From: Vibrio zhugei
GTDB lineage: Bacteria > Pseudomonadota > Gammaproteobacteria > Enterobacterales > Vibrionaceae
Reading direction: 5' to 3'
Assembly: GCF_003716875.1 (NCBI RefSeq)
Contig: NZ_CP033078.1
Span: 744,001 to 808,000, forward strand
Length of the DNA stretch: 64,000 nt
The translations under genes and the position numbers were made by a program. Below the pieces are notes generated by a model. The model worked only from the letters and a program-made list of their open reading frames with translations, ran no database searches and had not been told where the DNA came from. Positions within the stretch are counted from its first letter, which is position 1, and each line of letters begins with the position of its first letter. This document shows, in pieces, positions 1 to 8,448 of this stretch.

Positions 1-336
1 TTTAAAGTCATTGATTTTAAAACAACCGGCTCAATACAAGTGACGGGAGAAGGCGATTTTGTGTTGAGTCGTGATTGGAAAGAGCTATCGAAAGAGCAGC
101 AAATTCAATATATCGTGACAGGGACGATGGTGCGTCAAGATGATGGGGTGCTCGTGAATGCACGTGTCATTGGGTTACAATCGCGCATTGTCGTGGCCAC
201 CGCGGAAGGTTTCTTACCTGCTGATCGTATTGGCCGAGATCTCGATACGCTGGATTCAATGAGAACCAAAGATGGGGTGATTATTCGCTCTAACCCTCAT
301 ATTTCTAACCCAAATACGGTCATCTTACGTCCTTAA
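1..336 (+). CDS. flgO: FlgO family flagellar lipoprotein, 3' end only
   Basis: The reading frame is open from the first base of the window, so the 5' part lies outside it; 111 codons are visible. The sequence resembles the C-terminal part of FlgO, the outer-membrane protein that with FlgP helps build the basal-body disc of sheathed polar flagella in Vibrio. Assignment rests on the fragment itself (end near DTLDSMRTKDGV) and on the directly following flgP, 10 bp downstream, which is the usual order. The signal peptide and lipobox cannot be checked because they are upstream of the window. Fairly sure of the family, less of details. Confidence 0.72.
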   Translation, partial: FKVIDFKTTGSIQVTGEGDFVLSRDWKELSKEQQIQYIVTGTMVRQDDGVLVNARVIGLQSRIVVATAEGFLPADRIGRDLDTLDSMRTKDGVIIRSNPHISNPNTVILRP

Positions 337-346
337 GGAGAGAGCC

Positions 347-787
347 ATGAAATCAATTTATAGTGTATTGGTTATCTTTGCCTTATGTGCACTTGCAGGA
401 TGTCAGCCTTTAACCGCAATGCATAAGCCGGTGTATCTCAACGCGGTGGGGTATGCGACGATCAGTGAACAAAAAGGTCGTGATGAGCACGAAAAGCAAG
501 TCAGAGCGATGCGCGCATCAAAAATGGACGCCTATAAAGAGCTAGCAGAGCAAGTGTATGGAGTCAGAGTCAGTGGTCGTGCCAATGTTCGAGATCAACG
601 CTTGGGATTAGAGGAAACGAAAAATTCCGTCGATGGTATCATTCGTGGTGCCGAAGTCGTACGGAGTTATAAAGTGGGAGATAGCTATGTCACTGAAATG
701 CGAGTGAATGTCGAGGTTATGTCCAAACTGCGGGGCTTTGGCGAAATTCAACAAGTTCCAGATAACCGACAATCCACTTTATACTAA
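347..787 (+). CDS. flgP: FlgP outer-membrane lipoprotein of the flagellum
   Basis: 146-residue lipoprotein with a clear type II signal peptide: hydrophobic stretch at residues 5-17 and lipobox LAGC ending at Cys19. The body matches the FlgP / LPP20 type, which forms the outer-membrane-associated disc of the Vibrio flagellar motor. The start ATG is preceded by AAGGAGAG at good spacing and lies 10 bp after the flgO-like stop, so the two are cotranscribed. The gene ends at a hairpin terminator facing the convergent flgN. Its position before flgN-flgM-flgA agrees with the known Vibrio gene order. Confidence 0.85.
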   Translation: MKSIYSVLVIFALCALAGCQPLTAMHKPVYLNAVGYATISEQKGRDEHEKQVRAMRASKMDAYKELAEQVYGVRVSGRANVRDQRLGLEETKNSVDGIIRGAEVVRSYKVGDSYVTEMRVNVEVMSKLRGFGEIQQVPDNRQSTLY

Positions 788-819
788 AGCGTTACTCTTT
801 CATCTTCTCTTCACAAAAA

Positions 820-846
820 CGGCCAGATTTTATCTGGGCGTTTTTT
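820..846 (+). terminator. Terminator between flgP and flgN
   Basis: Imperfect hairpin (arms CGGCCAGA and TCTGGGCG with one G-G mismatch) followed by six T residues. It lies 32 bp after the flgP stop and 20 bp from the stop of convergent flgN, so it ends flgP transcription. Confidence 0.7.
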
Positions 847-866
847 ATCGGCAGTCTGGTTTGGTG

Positions 867-1292
867 TTAGGCTTTTAGGTTGGTGCCCAAAGTTGAGACA
901 CCGCGCGTCTTACCTGTTTCTGTATAAGTCATGCCTGTTTTCCCTAAGCTTTGCTGCATTAGGTTGTTGAGCTTATTGAAACTCATTTTTGCGCGCGCTA
1001 ACGCTTCACCATTGACGGTGTTCGCTTCTTGGCAGCGAGCGACCAAAGTACGAATCTCTGTGACCATCTGGCTGAGTTCGTTATCTTCGGCAAGGGTCGA
1101 CACTTCAGGATGGTTGGCAATACGCTGGTCCGTATTATTTAACTGTGAAACCAGCGTGAGCTTTTGTTTGGCACAGGCTTCTATGTCTGCAGAAACGCGC
1201 GACGTAATCGCTATTTTTTCGTTTTCTAACAGTTCATTGAGCGCTTGCGCGTTCTGAAGTTGAAACTCGACTAAATCTCTTAATGCTGCCAT
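867..1292 (-). CDS. flgN: FlgN flagellar export chaperone
   Basis: 141-residue, mostly helical and coiled-coil-like protein with the N-terminal pattern of FlgN (MAALRDLVEFQLQNAQAL). FlgN is the cytoplasmic chaperone that protects the hook-filament junction proteins FlgK and FlgL, both encoded later in this window, and delivers them to the flagellar type III export gate. It starts 28 bp downstream of the flgM stop on the same strand and is presumably cotranscribed with it. Length fits the family. Confidence 0.85.
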   Translation of the reverse strand: MAALRDLVEFQLQNAQALNELLENEKIAITSRVSADIEACAKQKLTLVSQLNNTDQRIANHPEVSTLAEDNELSQMVTEIRTLVARCQEANTVNGEALARAKMSFNKLNNLMQQSLGKTGMTYTETGKTRGVSTLGTNLKA

Positions 1293-1320
1293 AAGTTATT
1301 TCGCCACCAGTGTGCCGTGA

Positions 1321-1644
1321 TTAAATTTGACCATTTAACTCATTTTCAAATCTGATCATACTATCAGCGAGTTTATCTGGATCAACCACATAAGAGCCAT
1401 TCGCAATCGCGTCTTTAATCGCGGCAACTTTTGCACTATCGAAGCTCGGGCTGCTTGCCATACTGCTTTTCATTTCTTCCATTGCTTTACTTTGCGAACT
1501 TAAAGAGACGGCATCATGACGATGATGTGATGTCTGCTTTGTTTCGCCAGCTTGATGAGAAGAAACATTGTTTTCTGAACGCACAGAACTGCGATTCGTT
1601 GTCGTCAACGATTGTCCTGAACGTATATTATCAATGCCTGCCAT
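1321..1644 (-). CDS. flgM: FlgM anti-sigma-28 factor
   Basis: 107-residue protein. The N-terminal MAGIDNIRSG and the C-terminal helical part (KVAAIKDAIANGSYVVDPDK, then LADSMIRFENEL) are typical of FlgM, which holds sigma-28 (FliA) inactive until the hook is finished and FlgM is secreted. The Ser/Thr/Asn-rich N-terminal half fits the known disorder of the protein. A sigma-28-like promoter lies about 40 bp upstream, so the gene appears to be under the control of the factor it inhibits, as in other gamma-proteobacteria. Confidence 0.88.
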   Translation of the reverse strand: MAGIDNIRSGQSLTTTNRSSVRSENNVSSHQAGETKQTSHHRHDAVSLSSQSKAMEEMKSSMASSPSFDSAKVAAIKDAIANGSYVVDPDKLADSMIRFENELNGQI

Positions 1645-1685
1645 AAGCGGAGCCTTTAATCAAAGTAGTAGTATTGTCTTTTCTA

Positions 1686-1712
1686 GTATCGACCCTGCAT
1701 ACATTTTCTTTA
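1686..1712 (-). promoter_or_regulatory. Sigma-28 promoter of flgMN
   Basis: Read on the minus strand: TAAAGAAA, 11 bp, GTCGATAC, against the sigma-28 consensus TAAAGTTT-N11-GCCGATAA (6/8 and 6/8 matches, exact spacing). It is located between flgA and flgM and points at flgM. Confidence 0.7.
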
Positions 1713-1752
1713 GCAGTTTTACCAGAAATATCTGCACTTGTGTATACACCCA

Positions 1753-2496
1753 TTAAAATTGTACCAAAACTTTACCAACTCCGCTCACTTTTGCATCAAT
1801 AATGCGGTTGGATTTATTATTTTTTACTTTTATTTGCTCCCCCAATATACCATCGCTTAACGCCGTTCCCTTCGTAGTAATCGACATACCACCGGACCCT
1901 GCATGAATGATGACGGTATCGTTGCGGCAGATGATGCATACATCGTTTTGTGTGATCACATCGCCAACTTGCAGGCTTCGTTTCACTTTAGCACCGAAAA
2001 GCATATCGGGCACACTAAAGCTTTGGCGACGAAAACGCAGCATATCTTCCATACTTATACTAATATTTTGGGACGTAATGATTTGTCCACGGGCAAGTGA
2101 CGTTGCCGCCGTTACCATCGGGACTCTCAACGTCAATTTAACGGGAACATACAACTTCCAGTTATCCGCCGCACATTCGACCAAGACGGTAATATGGCTG
2201 GCAGAACCATTATGGGAAGACGAGGACGTCTGCAGAGGCTGGGGACATTGAGTGGCATACACTCGACGGTCAATATCGGCCGCAACAGCACTGACCTTGC
2301 CACCCCTAGGAGCGTCAACTGTGTTCAAAACGTGTTGTTCTGCAGCATGCTGAATTGATTTTATTTGTTGGACTGTTGCAGATAGCACATTTGTACTAAA
2401 GAAAAGCAATAAAAAGCCGATAAAGGTATTAAAAGTTTTATAGGAAGTTCTACACTTAAGAGAAGCATGCAAGGCAAAATGTGGTTTTGTTTTCAT
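1753..2496 (-). CDS. flgA: FlgA, P-ring assembly chaperone
   Basis: Periplasmic chaperone for assembly of FlgI into the P ring. The chosen ATG gives 247 residues; a longer reading to 2613 would overlap the start of cheV and is not needed. A hydrophobic signal segment (residues 25-37, ending VLSA) has an unusually long basic leader before it. The C-terminal SAF-like domain (ITSQNISISM, VGDVITQNDVC, then a C-terminal VSGVGKVLVQF) is characteristic. The gene is divergent from cheV with 78 bp between start codons, the same arrangement as in other vibrios. Confidence 0.82.
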   Translation of the reverse strand: MKTKPHFALHASLKCRTSYKTFNTFIGFLLLFFSTNVLSATVQQIKSIQHAAEQHVLNTVDAPRGGKVSAVAADIDRRVYATQCPQPLQTSSSSHNGSASHITVLVECAADNWKLYVPVKLTLRVPMVTAATSLARGQIITSQNISISMEDMLRFRRQSFSVPDMLFGAKVKRSLQVGDVITQNDVCIICRNDTVIIHAGSGGMSITTKGTALSDGILGEQIKVKNNKSNRIIDAKVSGVGKVLVQF

Positions 2497-2574
2497 GATT
2501 AATTCTCTAGTTTCTTTAATAGCCACTAGTAGACTATCACTTTTAAAAGAAAAGTTTGAGATGGAGATAAGCTT

Positions 2575-3501
2575 ATGACGGGTATTCTCGATTCTGTGAA
2601 TCAGCGTACGCAACTCGTCGGCCAGAACCGATTAGAATTACTTACATTTCGTTTAAATGGACGACAACGCTATGGAATCAACGTCTTTAAAGTTAAAGAG
2701 GTGTTGCAGTGCCCCAAATTGACCTCCATGCCAAATTTACACCGTCTTGTGCGCGGTGTCGCGCACATTCGTGGTCAAACGGTTTCTGTGATCGACATGA
2801 GCCTCGCGACGGGGGGACGTCCAACCGCTGACATTGAAAAAAGTTTTGTCGTGATTGCGGAGTTTAACCGCACTATCCAAGCGTTCTTAGTGAGCTCGGT
2901 AGAACGCATTATCAATATGCATTGGGAAGCGATCTTACCCCCGCCAAGTGGCGCGGGTCGTTCGAATTATTTAACGGCTGTAACGAATATCGATAACGAG
3001 CTGGTCGAAATTATCGATGTTGAAAAAATTCTCGCTGAAATCGCTCCAGTGAATGAAACGATGGACTCATCCATCACTGAATCTTTTGCTGAAGCTGAAC
3101 AAGATACAGATATTGTTCGTCGCATTCTTATTGCCGATGACTCGACGGTGGCAAGAAAACAGGTGCAACGAGCTATTGAATCTATCGGTTTCGAGTGTAT
3201 CCTTACCAAAGACGGTAAGGATGCCTATGAAAAATTAGAAGAAATGGCGAAAGAAGGTAGTATCTATGAACAGATATCTTTGGTGATTTCTGATATTGAG
3301 ATGCCTGAGATGGATGGGTACACTTTGACTGCTGAAATTCGACGTAACAGTGAATTGAAAGATCTGTACGTGATTCTACACTCTTCACTGAGTGGGGTAT
3401 TTAACCAAGCGATGGTTGAGCGGGTAGGGGCAAATTCGTTTATTGCGAAATTCAACCCAGATGAGCTTGGTAATGCGGTTAAAACGGCACTTATTAAATA
3501 A
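2575..3501 (+). CDS. cheV: CheV, CheW-receiver fusion chemotaxis coupling protein
   Basis: 308 residues: an N-terminal CheW-like domain (about 15-165, with FRLNGRQRYGINVFKVKEV and VRGVAHIRGQTVSVIDM) joined to a C-terminal receiver domain (about 182-308). The receiver shows the acidic pair Asp188-Asp189 and the phospho-acceptor Asp240 in ISDIEMPEMDG. CheV couples chemoreceptors to CheA and its phosphorylation is thought to serve adaptation. The ATG follows GATGGAGAT at suitable distance. cheR follows 11 bp downstream, so the pair forms one operon. Confidence 0.92.
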   Translation: MTGILDSVNQRTQLVGQNRLELLTFRLNGRQRYGINVFKVKEVLQCPKLTSMPNLHRLVRGVAHIRGQTVSVIDMSLATGGRPTADIEKSFVVIAEFNRTIQAFLVSSVERIINMHWEAILPPPSGAGRSNYLTAVTNIDNELVEIIDVEKILAEIAPVNETMDSSITESFAEAEQDTDIVRRILIADDSTVARKQVQRAIESIGFECILTKDGKDAYEKLEEMAKEGSIYEQISLVISDIEMPEMDGYTLTAEIRRNSELKDLYVILHSSLSGVFNQAMVERVGANSFIAKFNPDELGNAVKTALIK

Positions 3502-3512
3502 AAGAGAATTGA

Positions 3513-4343
3513 ATGACTGCTATAACAATAAGCGATCAAGAATATCGTGATTTTTGTCGGTTTTTAGAATCTCAATGCGGCATTGTACTCGGAGATAGTA
3601 AACAGTATCTCGTACGTAGCCGATTGAGTCCTCTGATCACGAAATTCAAATGTGATTCGTTATCAAGCTTGTTGCGAGATGTCGTAACTGGGCGTAATCG
3701 AGAGTTGCGTGTTGCTGCTGTTGATGCAATGACGACCAATGAAACACTCTGGTTCCGTGATACTTACCCATTCCAAGTCCTTGCTGAACGGTTGTTGCCA
3801 GAAATGGCCGCCAACAAGCGACCGATTAAAATATGGTCTGCGGCCAGTTCCTCTGGTCAAGAACCGTACTCTATGGCAATGACCGTATTGGAAATGCAGC
3901 AGAAGCGTCCCGGTTTTTTACCGAATGTATCGATTACCGCCACTGATATTTCCGCAAGCATGTTGGACATGTGTCGCCTTGGGGTGTATGACAACTTGGC
4001 ATTAGGCCGAGGTTTGTCGCCGGAGCGTCGTCGTGCCTTCTTTGAAGATGCGGGTGATGGTCGTATGAAAATCAAAGACAATGCAAAGCGCTTGGTGAGC
4101 TTCCGCCCTCAGAACTTAATGGAAAGTTATTCAGCCTTAGGCAAGTTTGACATTATTTTCTGTCGTAATGTGTTGATCTACTTTTCTGCGGATATGAAGT
4201 CTAAAGTACTCAATCAAATGGCAAGCAGTTTGAACCCCGGTGGGTATTTGCTGTTAGGCGCGTCTGAATCGCTAACTGGCTTAACCGATCGCTTTGAGAT
4301 GGTGCGTTGTAACCCTGGTATCATTTATAAGCTTAAAGCCTAA
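3513..4343 (+). CDS. cheR: CheR, chemoreceptor glutamate methyltransferase
   Basis: 276 residues, the usual length. It has an N-terminal helical CheR domain (about 8-70) and a C-terminal SAM-dependent methyltransferase domain; the SAM loop is IWSAASSSGQEPYSMA and a downstream motif IIFCRNVLIYF is typical of the family. CheR methylates glutamates in chemoreceptors using S-adenosylmethionine. It is second gene of the cheV-cheR unit and is followed by a strong terminator. Confidence 0.94.
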   Translation: MTAITISDQEYRDFCRFLESQCGIVLGDSKQYLVRSRLSPLITKFKCDSLSSLLRDVVTGRNRELRVAAVDAMTTNETLWFRDTYPFQVLAERLLPEMAANKRPIKIWSAASSSGQEPYSMAMTVLEMQQKRPGFLPNVSITATDISASMLDMCRLGVYDNLALGRGLSPERRRAFFEDAGDGRMKIKDNAKRLVSFRPQNLMESYSALGKFDIIFCRNVLIYFSADMKSKVLNQMASSLNPGGYLLLGASESLTGLTDRFEMVRCNPGIIYKLKA

Positions 4344-4370
4344 TTCAGTTTGTAATATCAATGAAAGCCA

Positions 4371-4400
4371 AAGCCCAAGCCCTGTTGCTTGGGCTTTTTT
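4371..4400 (+). terminator. Terminator of cheVR
   Basis: Perfect 10-bp stem AAGCCCAAGC / GCTTGGGCTT with a 6-base loop, followed by further T residues, 27 bp after the cheR stop. Confidence 0.92.
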
Positions 4401-4483
4401 GTTGATACGCTCTGGGGCATGATATTGAGAGATGTATCATGATTGACGCTAGTGGTATATAAATAGTACTGACATTCCAAAAA

Positions 4484-4501
4484 TTGGCTTGCCAATTGCA
4501 A
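4484..4501 (+). promoter_or_regulatory. Sigma-54 promoter of flgBCDE
   Basis: TTGGCTTGCCAATTGCAA contains GG (4486-4487) and GC (4498-4499) exactly 10 bp apart, as required for RpoN. It lies 110 bp upstream of flgB. Class III flagellar genes in Vibrio are RpoN/FlrC dependent. Confidence 0.75.
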
Positions 4502-4610
4502 GCAAAGTTCACAAGCGAGCTGCCGTGATAACTTGAAAAAGTTGGTACGAAAATTGCTAATTATTTATCAACACGGTTAACAATGGTCATTTCCATTTAA
4601 AGAGGCAAGT

Positions 4611-5009
4611 ATGGCTATTTCTTTTGACAAAGCTCTTGGGATTCATCAATACACGGTGGGCCTTCGTGAGCGCAATGCTGAGTTAATTGCGACCAACATT
4701 GCCCAAGCGGATACTCCAGGGTTCAAATCAAAAGGAATGGACTTTCAACAGGCATTGCAGGCGGCAACATCTGGTACCAGTATCGGGCTAGATAGAACCA
4801 ACAGTCGGCATATCTCTGCCTCTTCCAGTATGGCTGCCGGAGAAGTGCTTTACCGCACACCAACGCAACCAGATACCGGAGATGGTAATACGGTTGATGT
4901 CAATTTAGAGCGTAACCTGTTTATGCAAAATCAATTGCGTCATCAAGCGTCTTTAGATTTTCTTGGTGGAAAATTTAAAGGTTTAACCAAGGCACTGAAA
5001 GGGGAGTAA
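4611..5009 (+). CDS. flgB: FlgB, proximal rod protein
   Basis: 132-residue rod protein. The family signature NIAQADTPGFKSKGMDF is near residue 30, and the C-terminal helix (NLERNLFMQNQLRHQASLDF) closes the rod coiled coil. FlgB sits next to FliE at the base of the rod in the periplasm. The start follows AAAGAGGCAAGT. It is the first gene of a tight flgB-C-D-E operon (4 bp to flgC) driven by the sigma-54 site upstream. Confidence 0.93.
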   Translation: MAISFDKALGIHQYTVGLRERNAELIATNIAQADTPGFKSKGMDFQQALQAATSGTSIGLDRTNSRHISASSSMAAGEVLYRTPTQPDTGDGNTVDVNLERNLFMQNQLRHQASLDFLGGKFKGLTKALKGE

Positions 5010-5013
5010 CAAG

Positions 5014-5427
5014 ATGGGCTTATTTAATGTATTTAATGTGACTGGTTCAGCAATGAGTGCAGAATCTGTTCGTCTAAATACCACCTCTAGTAACTTGGCG
5101 AACGCTGATAGTGTCAGCAGCTCGGCGAAAGATACGTATAAAGCGCGTCACGCTATTTTTGGTGCTGAACTGAATAAAGCAAACCGTAACGATCCCAATG
5201 TTCCAGTCAAAGTGCTGGGGATTGTAGAAAGTAATAAGCCGCTACGAGCGGAATACAATCCTGAGCACCCATTGGCCAATGAAGATGGCTTCATTTATAA
5301 GCCAAACGTCAATGTGATGGAAGAAATGGCGAATATGATTTCAGCATCGCGCTCGTATCAAACGAATGTACAAGTTGCTGATGCAAGTAAACAAATGCTG
5401 CTGCGTACGCTGCAGATGGGTCAATAA
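5014..5427 (+). CDS. flgC: FlgC, proximal rod protein
   Basis: 137 residues. The N-terminal rod motif (NTTSSNLANADSVSS) and the C-terminal EEMANMISASRSYQTNVQV are typical of FlgC, which with FlgB and FlgF forms the proximal periplasmic rod. It starts 4 bp after flgB and ends 11 bp before flgD. Confidence 0.93.
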   Translation: MGLFNVFNVTGSAMSAESVRLNTTSSNLANADSVSSSAKDTYKARHAIFGAELNKANRNDPNVPVKVLGIVESNKPLRAEYNPEHPLANEDGFIYKPNVNVMEEMANMISASRSYQTNVQVADASKQMLLRTLQMGQ

Positions 5428-5438
5428 GGGGATAACGT

Positions 5439-6149
5439 ATGGCTGGTGGAGTAAATAACGTTGGTCAAAGCGGCTTGTCCTATGTTGACCAGCTTAAAAG
5501 CTTGCAAGATAAGAAAAAGCCCACGGAAGAGACAGGGAAAAAAGATCTGAAACAAGAAGATTTTTTATCTTTGCTCACCAAGCAGCTTTCTCAGCAAGAT
5601 CCGTTTAAGCCGGTTGGCAACGACAAAATGATTGCCCAAATGGCATCATTTGCCACTGTGGATGGCATCGGTAAGATGAATAAGCAGTTCGAAAGCTTGA
5701 ACTCATCGATGACCTCAAATAAAGCATTGCAGGCTTCTTCCTTGGTTGGACGTGATGTATTAGTACCAGGGGCGGCAGGCACTAAAGCCGAAGGGAAAGG
5801 CATGGCGGCAATGGTTAAATTGCCTCAATCTGTTGATAACCTGATGGTTCGAATCGAGGATGAACACGGCCAATTAGTCCGAACATTTGATGCGGGAGCA
5901 AAACCAAGCGGAGATTCTCGTATTGAATGGGATGGCAAAGATCAAAACGGTCATCCATTGCCGGCTGGCAAATACAAAGTCAGAGCGGCAGGTCTCATGG
6001 ATGGACAGAGTAAAGATTTTAGCGTGTCTACCTACGCAAACGTAAACAGCGTTTTGCTCGGGAAAGATAAAGGTAACGTACTGCTCAATCTCGCTGGTCA
6101 TGATTCACCAGTTCGACTTGCAGAAGTACTGGAAGTTGGCAAAGCGTAA
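5439..6149 (+). CDS. flgD: FlgD, hook cap / scaffolding protein
   Basis: 236 residues. The N-terminal segment (QEDFLSLLTKQLSQQDPFKP, about 36-55, then NDKMIAQMASFATVDGI) is the conserved FlgD region. The C-terminal half carries the FlgD Ig/tudor-like part (SRIEWDGKDQNGHPLPAGKY). FlgD caps the growing hook and promotes FlgE polymerisation; it is shed when the hook is complete. Located between flgC and flgE as expected. Confidence 0.93.
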   Translation: MAGGVNNVGQSGLSYVDQLKSLQDKKKPTEETGKKDLKQEDFLSLLTKQLSQQDPFKPVGNDKMIAQMASFATVDGIGKMNKQFESLNSSMTSNKALQASSLVGRDVLVPGAAGTKAEGKGMAAMVKLPQSVDNLMVRIEDEHGQLVRTFDAGAKPSGDSRIEWDGKDQNGHPLPAGKYKVRAAGLMDGQSKDFSVSTYANVNSVLLGKDKGNVLLNLAGHDSPVRLAEVLEVGKA

Positions 6150-6179
6150 TCAACGCCTAGCTAGATAGGAGAATTTGGA

Positions 6180-7484
6180 ATGTCATATACATCTCTTAGC
6201 GGTCTTTCCGCAGCACAGTTAGATTTGAACACGACCAGTAATAACATTGCGAACGCAAACACTTACGGCTTTAAAGAGTCTCGTGCTGAGTTTGGTGATG
6301 TCTATTCTAACTCGTTGTTTACAAACGCTAAAACAACACCAGGTGGTGGCGTTCAGGCACAAAAGGTATCGCAACAATTCCATGAAGGGTCGAGTATTTA
6401 TACCAATAACCCGATGGACTTGCGTGTCTCTGGAACGGGGTTCTTCTCTGTAGCGAAAAACCGTTTGATACCTCAGCAAAACGAATTAACCCGTAATGGT
6501 GCGTTCCATATTAATAAAGACAATTATATGGTGTCATCAAACGATGAGTATCTACTCGGTTACGATGTTAACCCTGATACGGGCGACGTCGCCTCTTTTG
6601 AACCACAACCGATTAATATTCCTTCTGAGTTTGGTAAACCAAAGCAGACGTCGAATGTGGAAGTTGGGGTGAACTTACCTGCGAATGGGGATTTAAAAAA
6701 TCCACAAACATTCGACTTTGAAGATCCCGACACGTATAACCGTTCGACTTCATCGACTGTGTATGACTCGATGGGTCAAGCGTATAAGATGACGAGTTAT
6801 TACCTAAAAGATCAAACTCAGCCGAATACATGGCAAGTGTATTACACGGTCACCGATAAAACTGGTGAGAAGCCGCTTAACGTGCAAAATGGCGATGCGA
6901 TTGCTGGAAGCGGTCAAGCGGGTCATACATTGAAATTCAATAATGATGGTACTTTAGCCAGCATTAACAGTGGGCAACCGGTTATCTCTCAACCACTAGG
7001 AAGCGGTGATAATCCGATTGACATGAATGGTGCCGATCCCACTCAACAAATTAATTTCAAATTGAACTCAGCGACTCAGTTTGCCGCTCCGTTTGAATTG
7101 ACCAAGTTTGATGAAGATGGCGCGACAACCGGCTTCTTAACCAAGATTGATTTTGATGAAAAAGGCAATGTGCAGGGCACGTATTCGAATGGTGAAAACA
7201 TCACATTGGGTCGTGTTGCGCTGGTTCGAGTCCCTAACGAGCAAGGCCTAGATAAGAAGAGCGGAACCCAATGGGATTCAACGCAAGATTCTGGCGATAA
7301 AATCTGGGGTGAATCCGGTCAAGGTTCGTTCGGTTCTATTAAAAATGGCACATTAGAGCAGTCGAATATTGATATGACTCAGGAGCTGGTGGATCTGATT
7401 TCTGCGCAGCGTAATTTCCAAGCCAACTCTCGTGCTTTGGAAGTGCACAACAAGTTACAACAAAATATCTTACAAATTCGGTAA
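6180..7484 (+). CDS. flgE: FlgE, flagellar hook protein
   Basis: 434 residues, usual for Vibrio hooks. N-terminal rod/hook motif TTSNNIANANTYGFKESRAE near residue 20 and the C-terminal coiled segment (SNIDMTQELVDLISAQRNFQ) bracket a variable surface domain. FlgE polymerises into the hook outside the cell. It is the last gene of the flgB operon; its start follows GATAGGAGAATTTGGA. A long perfect hairpin follows the stop codon. Confidence 0.95.
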   Translation: MSYTSLSGLSAAQLDLNTTSNNIANANTYGFKESRAEFGDVYSNSLFTNAKTTPGGGVQAQKVSQQFHEGSSIYTNNPMDLRVSGTGFFSVAKNRLIPQQNELTRNGAFHINKDNYMVSSNDEYLLGYDVNPDTGDVASFEPQPINIPSEFGKPKQTSNVEVGVNLPANGDLKNPQTFDFEDPDTYNRSTSSTVYDSMGQAYKMTSYYLKDQTQPNTWQVYYTVTDKTGEKPLNVQNGDAIAGSGQAGHTLKFNNDGTLASINSGQPVISQPLGSGDNPIDMNGADPTQQINFKLNSATQFAAPFELTKFDEDGATTGFLTKIDFDEKGNVQGTYSNGENITLGRVALVRVPNEQGLDKKSGTQWDSTQDSGDKIWGESGQGSFGSIKNGTLEQSNIDMTQELVDLISAQRNFQANSRALEVHNKLQQNILQIR

Positions 7485-7497
7485 GATAACGATGACG

Positions 7498-7524
7498 ATG
7501 AGCTGGCGGCAATCGCCAGCTCAT
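7498..7524 (+). terminator. Hairpin after flgE without T tract
   Basis: Perfect 11-bp inverted repeat ATGAGCTGGCG / CGCCAGCTCAT with a 5-base loop starts 13 bp after the flgE stop. No T run follows, so it is either a weak or factor-dependent terminator or an mRNA 3'-end stabiliser. Confidence 0.5.
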
Positions 7525-7627
7525 TCGTGGTTATCCCTTGCCTCTTCCTCCTCCTCTCTGTTTGCCTCCTTGATGTGTTTTTTTATTTTTCTTTCCTATT
7601 TATTTGATATTTAAGTACTTTAAAACA

Positions 7628-7644
7628 TGGCACGTCACTTGCTT
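7628..7644 (+). promoter_or_regulatory. Sigma-54 promoter of flgFGHIJ
   Basis: TGGCACGTCACTTGCTT is an almost perfect RpoN site: GG at 7629-7630 and GC at 7641-7642, 10 bp apart. It lies 34 bp upstream of the flgF ATG, so flgF starts a separate transcript. Confidence 0.88.
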
Positions 7645-7677
7645 TGTAGTGTGTAACCAACGTTTTTGGAGCACATT

Positions 7678-8427
7678 ATGGACCACGCACTTTACCTTGC
7701 GATGAGCGGGGCAAAACAAAATATGCAAGCCATGCAGCTACGTGCAAACAACCTTGCAAATGTGAGTACGACAGGGTTTCGTGCTGATTTGCAACAAGCA
7801 CGAGCAATGCAAGCTTATGGCGAAGGTTTACCAAGCCGTGTGTTCAGCATGAATGAGCGTCCTGGGAATAACTTTCAACAAGGCAGTGTTATTACGACGG
7901 GCCGAGATCTGGATGTGTCGATAGAAGGCCGCGGTTGGATATCGGTGATGGATAAGACTGGGAAAGAAGGGTTAACCCGTAACGGCAATTTGAAAATTGA
8001 TGATACGGGCTTATTACTGAATGGCAACGGTCATCCTGTACTGGGCCAAAATGGCGCGCCAATTACGTTACCTGTGCCGTTGAGCAAGGTTGAAATTGGC
8101 AAAGACGGTACGATTTCCGTTCAGCCGCAAGGCGCTCCTGCAGAGGCAATGGAAGCGGTTGACCGCATTAAGTTAGTTCGCCCAGACGACCGTACTTTGT
8201 TTAAAGATACCAACGGGTTATTTCGTTCCAAAACACCGAATACTGAGTTTCAAGCAGATGCCGGCGTCAAAGTGTTAACGGGTGCGCTAGAAGGCAGCAA
8301 TGTCAATGCGGTCGGTGAAATGACCAGCTTGATCGATCTACAGCGTCGTTTTGAAATGCAAGTCAAAATGATGCGTACAGCAGAAGATAACGACAAATCG
8401 TCGGATTCGCTGCTTCGTATGAGTTAA
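7678..8427 (+). CDS. flgF: FlgF, proximal rod protein
   Basis: 249 residues from the ATG preceded by TTGGAGCACATT; an upstream TTG in frame (7666) overlaps the ribosome binding site and is unlikely. The motif QLRANNLANVSTTGFRADLQ near residue 20 and the central domain shared with FlgG (DLDVSIEGRGWI) identify the rod protein. FlgF belongs to the periplasmic proximal rod. First gene of the flgFGHIJ operon. Confidence 0.93.
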   Translation: MDHALYLAMSGAKQNMQAMQLRANNLANVSTTGFRADLQQARAMQAYGEGLPSRVFSMNERPGNNFQQGSVITTGRDLDVSIEGRGWISVMDKTGKEGLTRNGNLKIDDTGLLLNGNGHPVLGQNGAPITLPVPLSKVEIGKDGTISVQPQGAPAEAMEAVDRIKLVRPDDRTLFKDTNGLFRSKTPNTEFQADAGVKVLTGALEGSNVNAVGEMTSLIDLQRRFEMQVKMMRTAEDNDKSSDSLLRMS

Positions 8428-8448
8428 TAAGAGTCACAGGAGTTAATT

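Noticed and set aside
2497..2613. Longer N-terminal reading of flgA starting at 2613
   Set aside because: It would overlap the start of cheV and adds no signal; the ATG at 2496 gives a complete FlgA with signal peptide.
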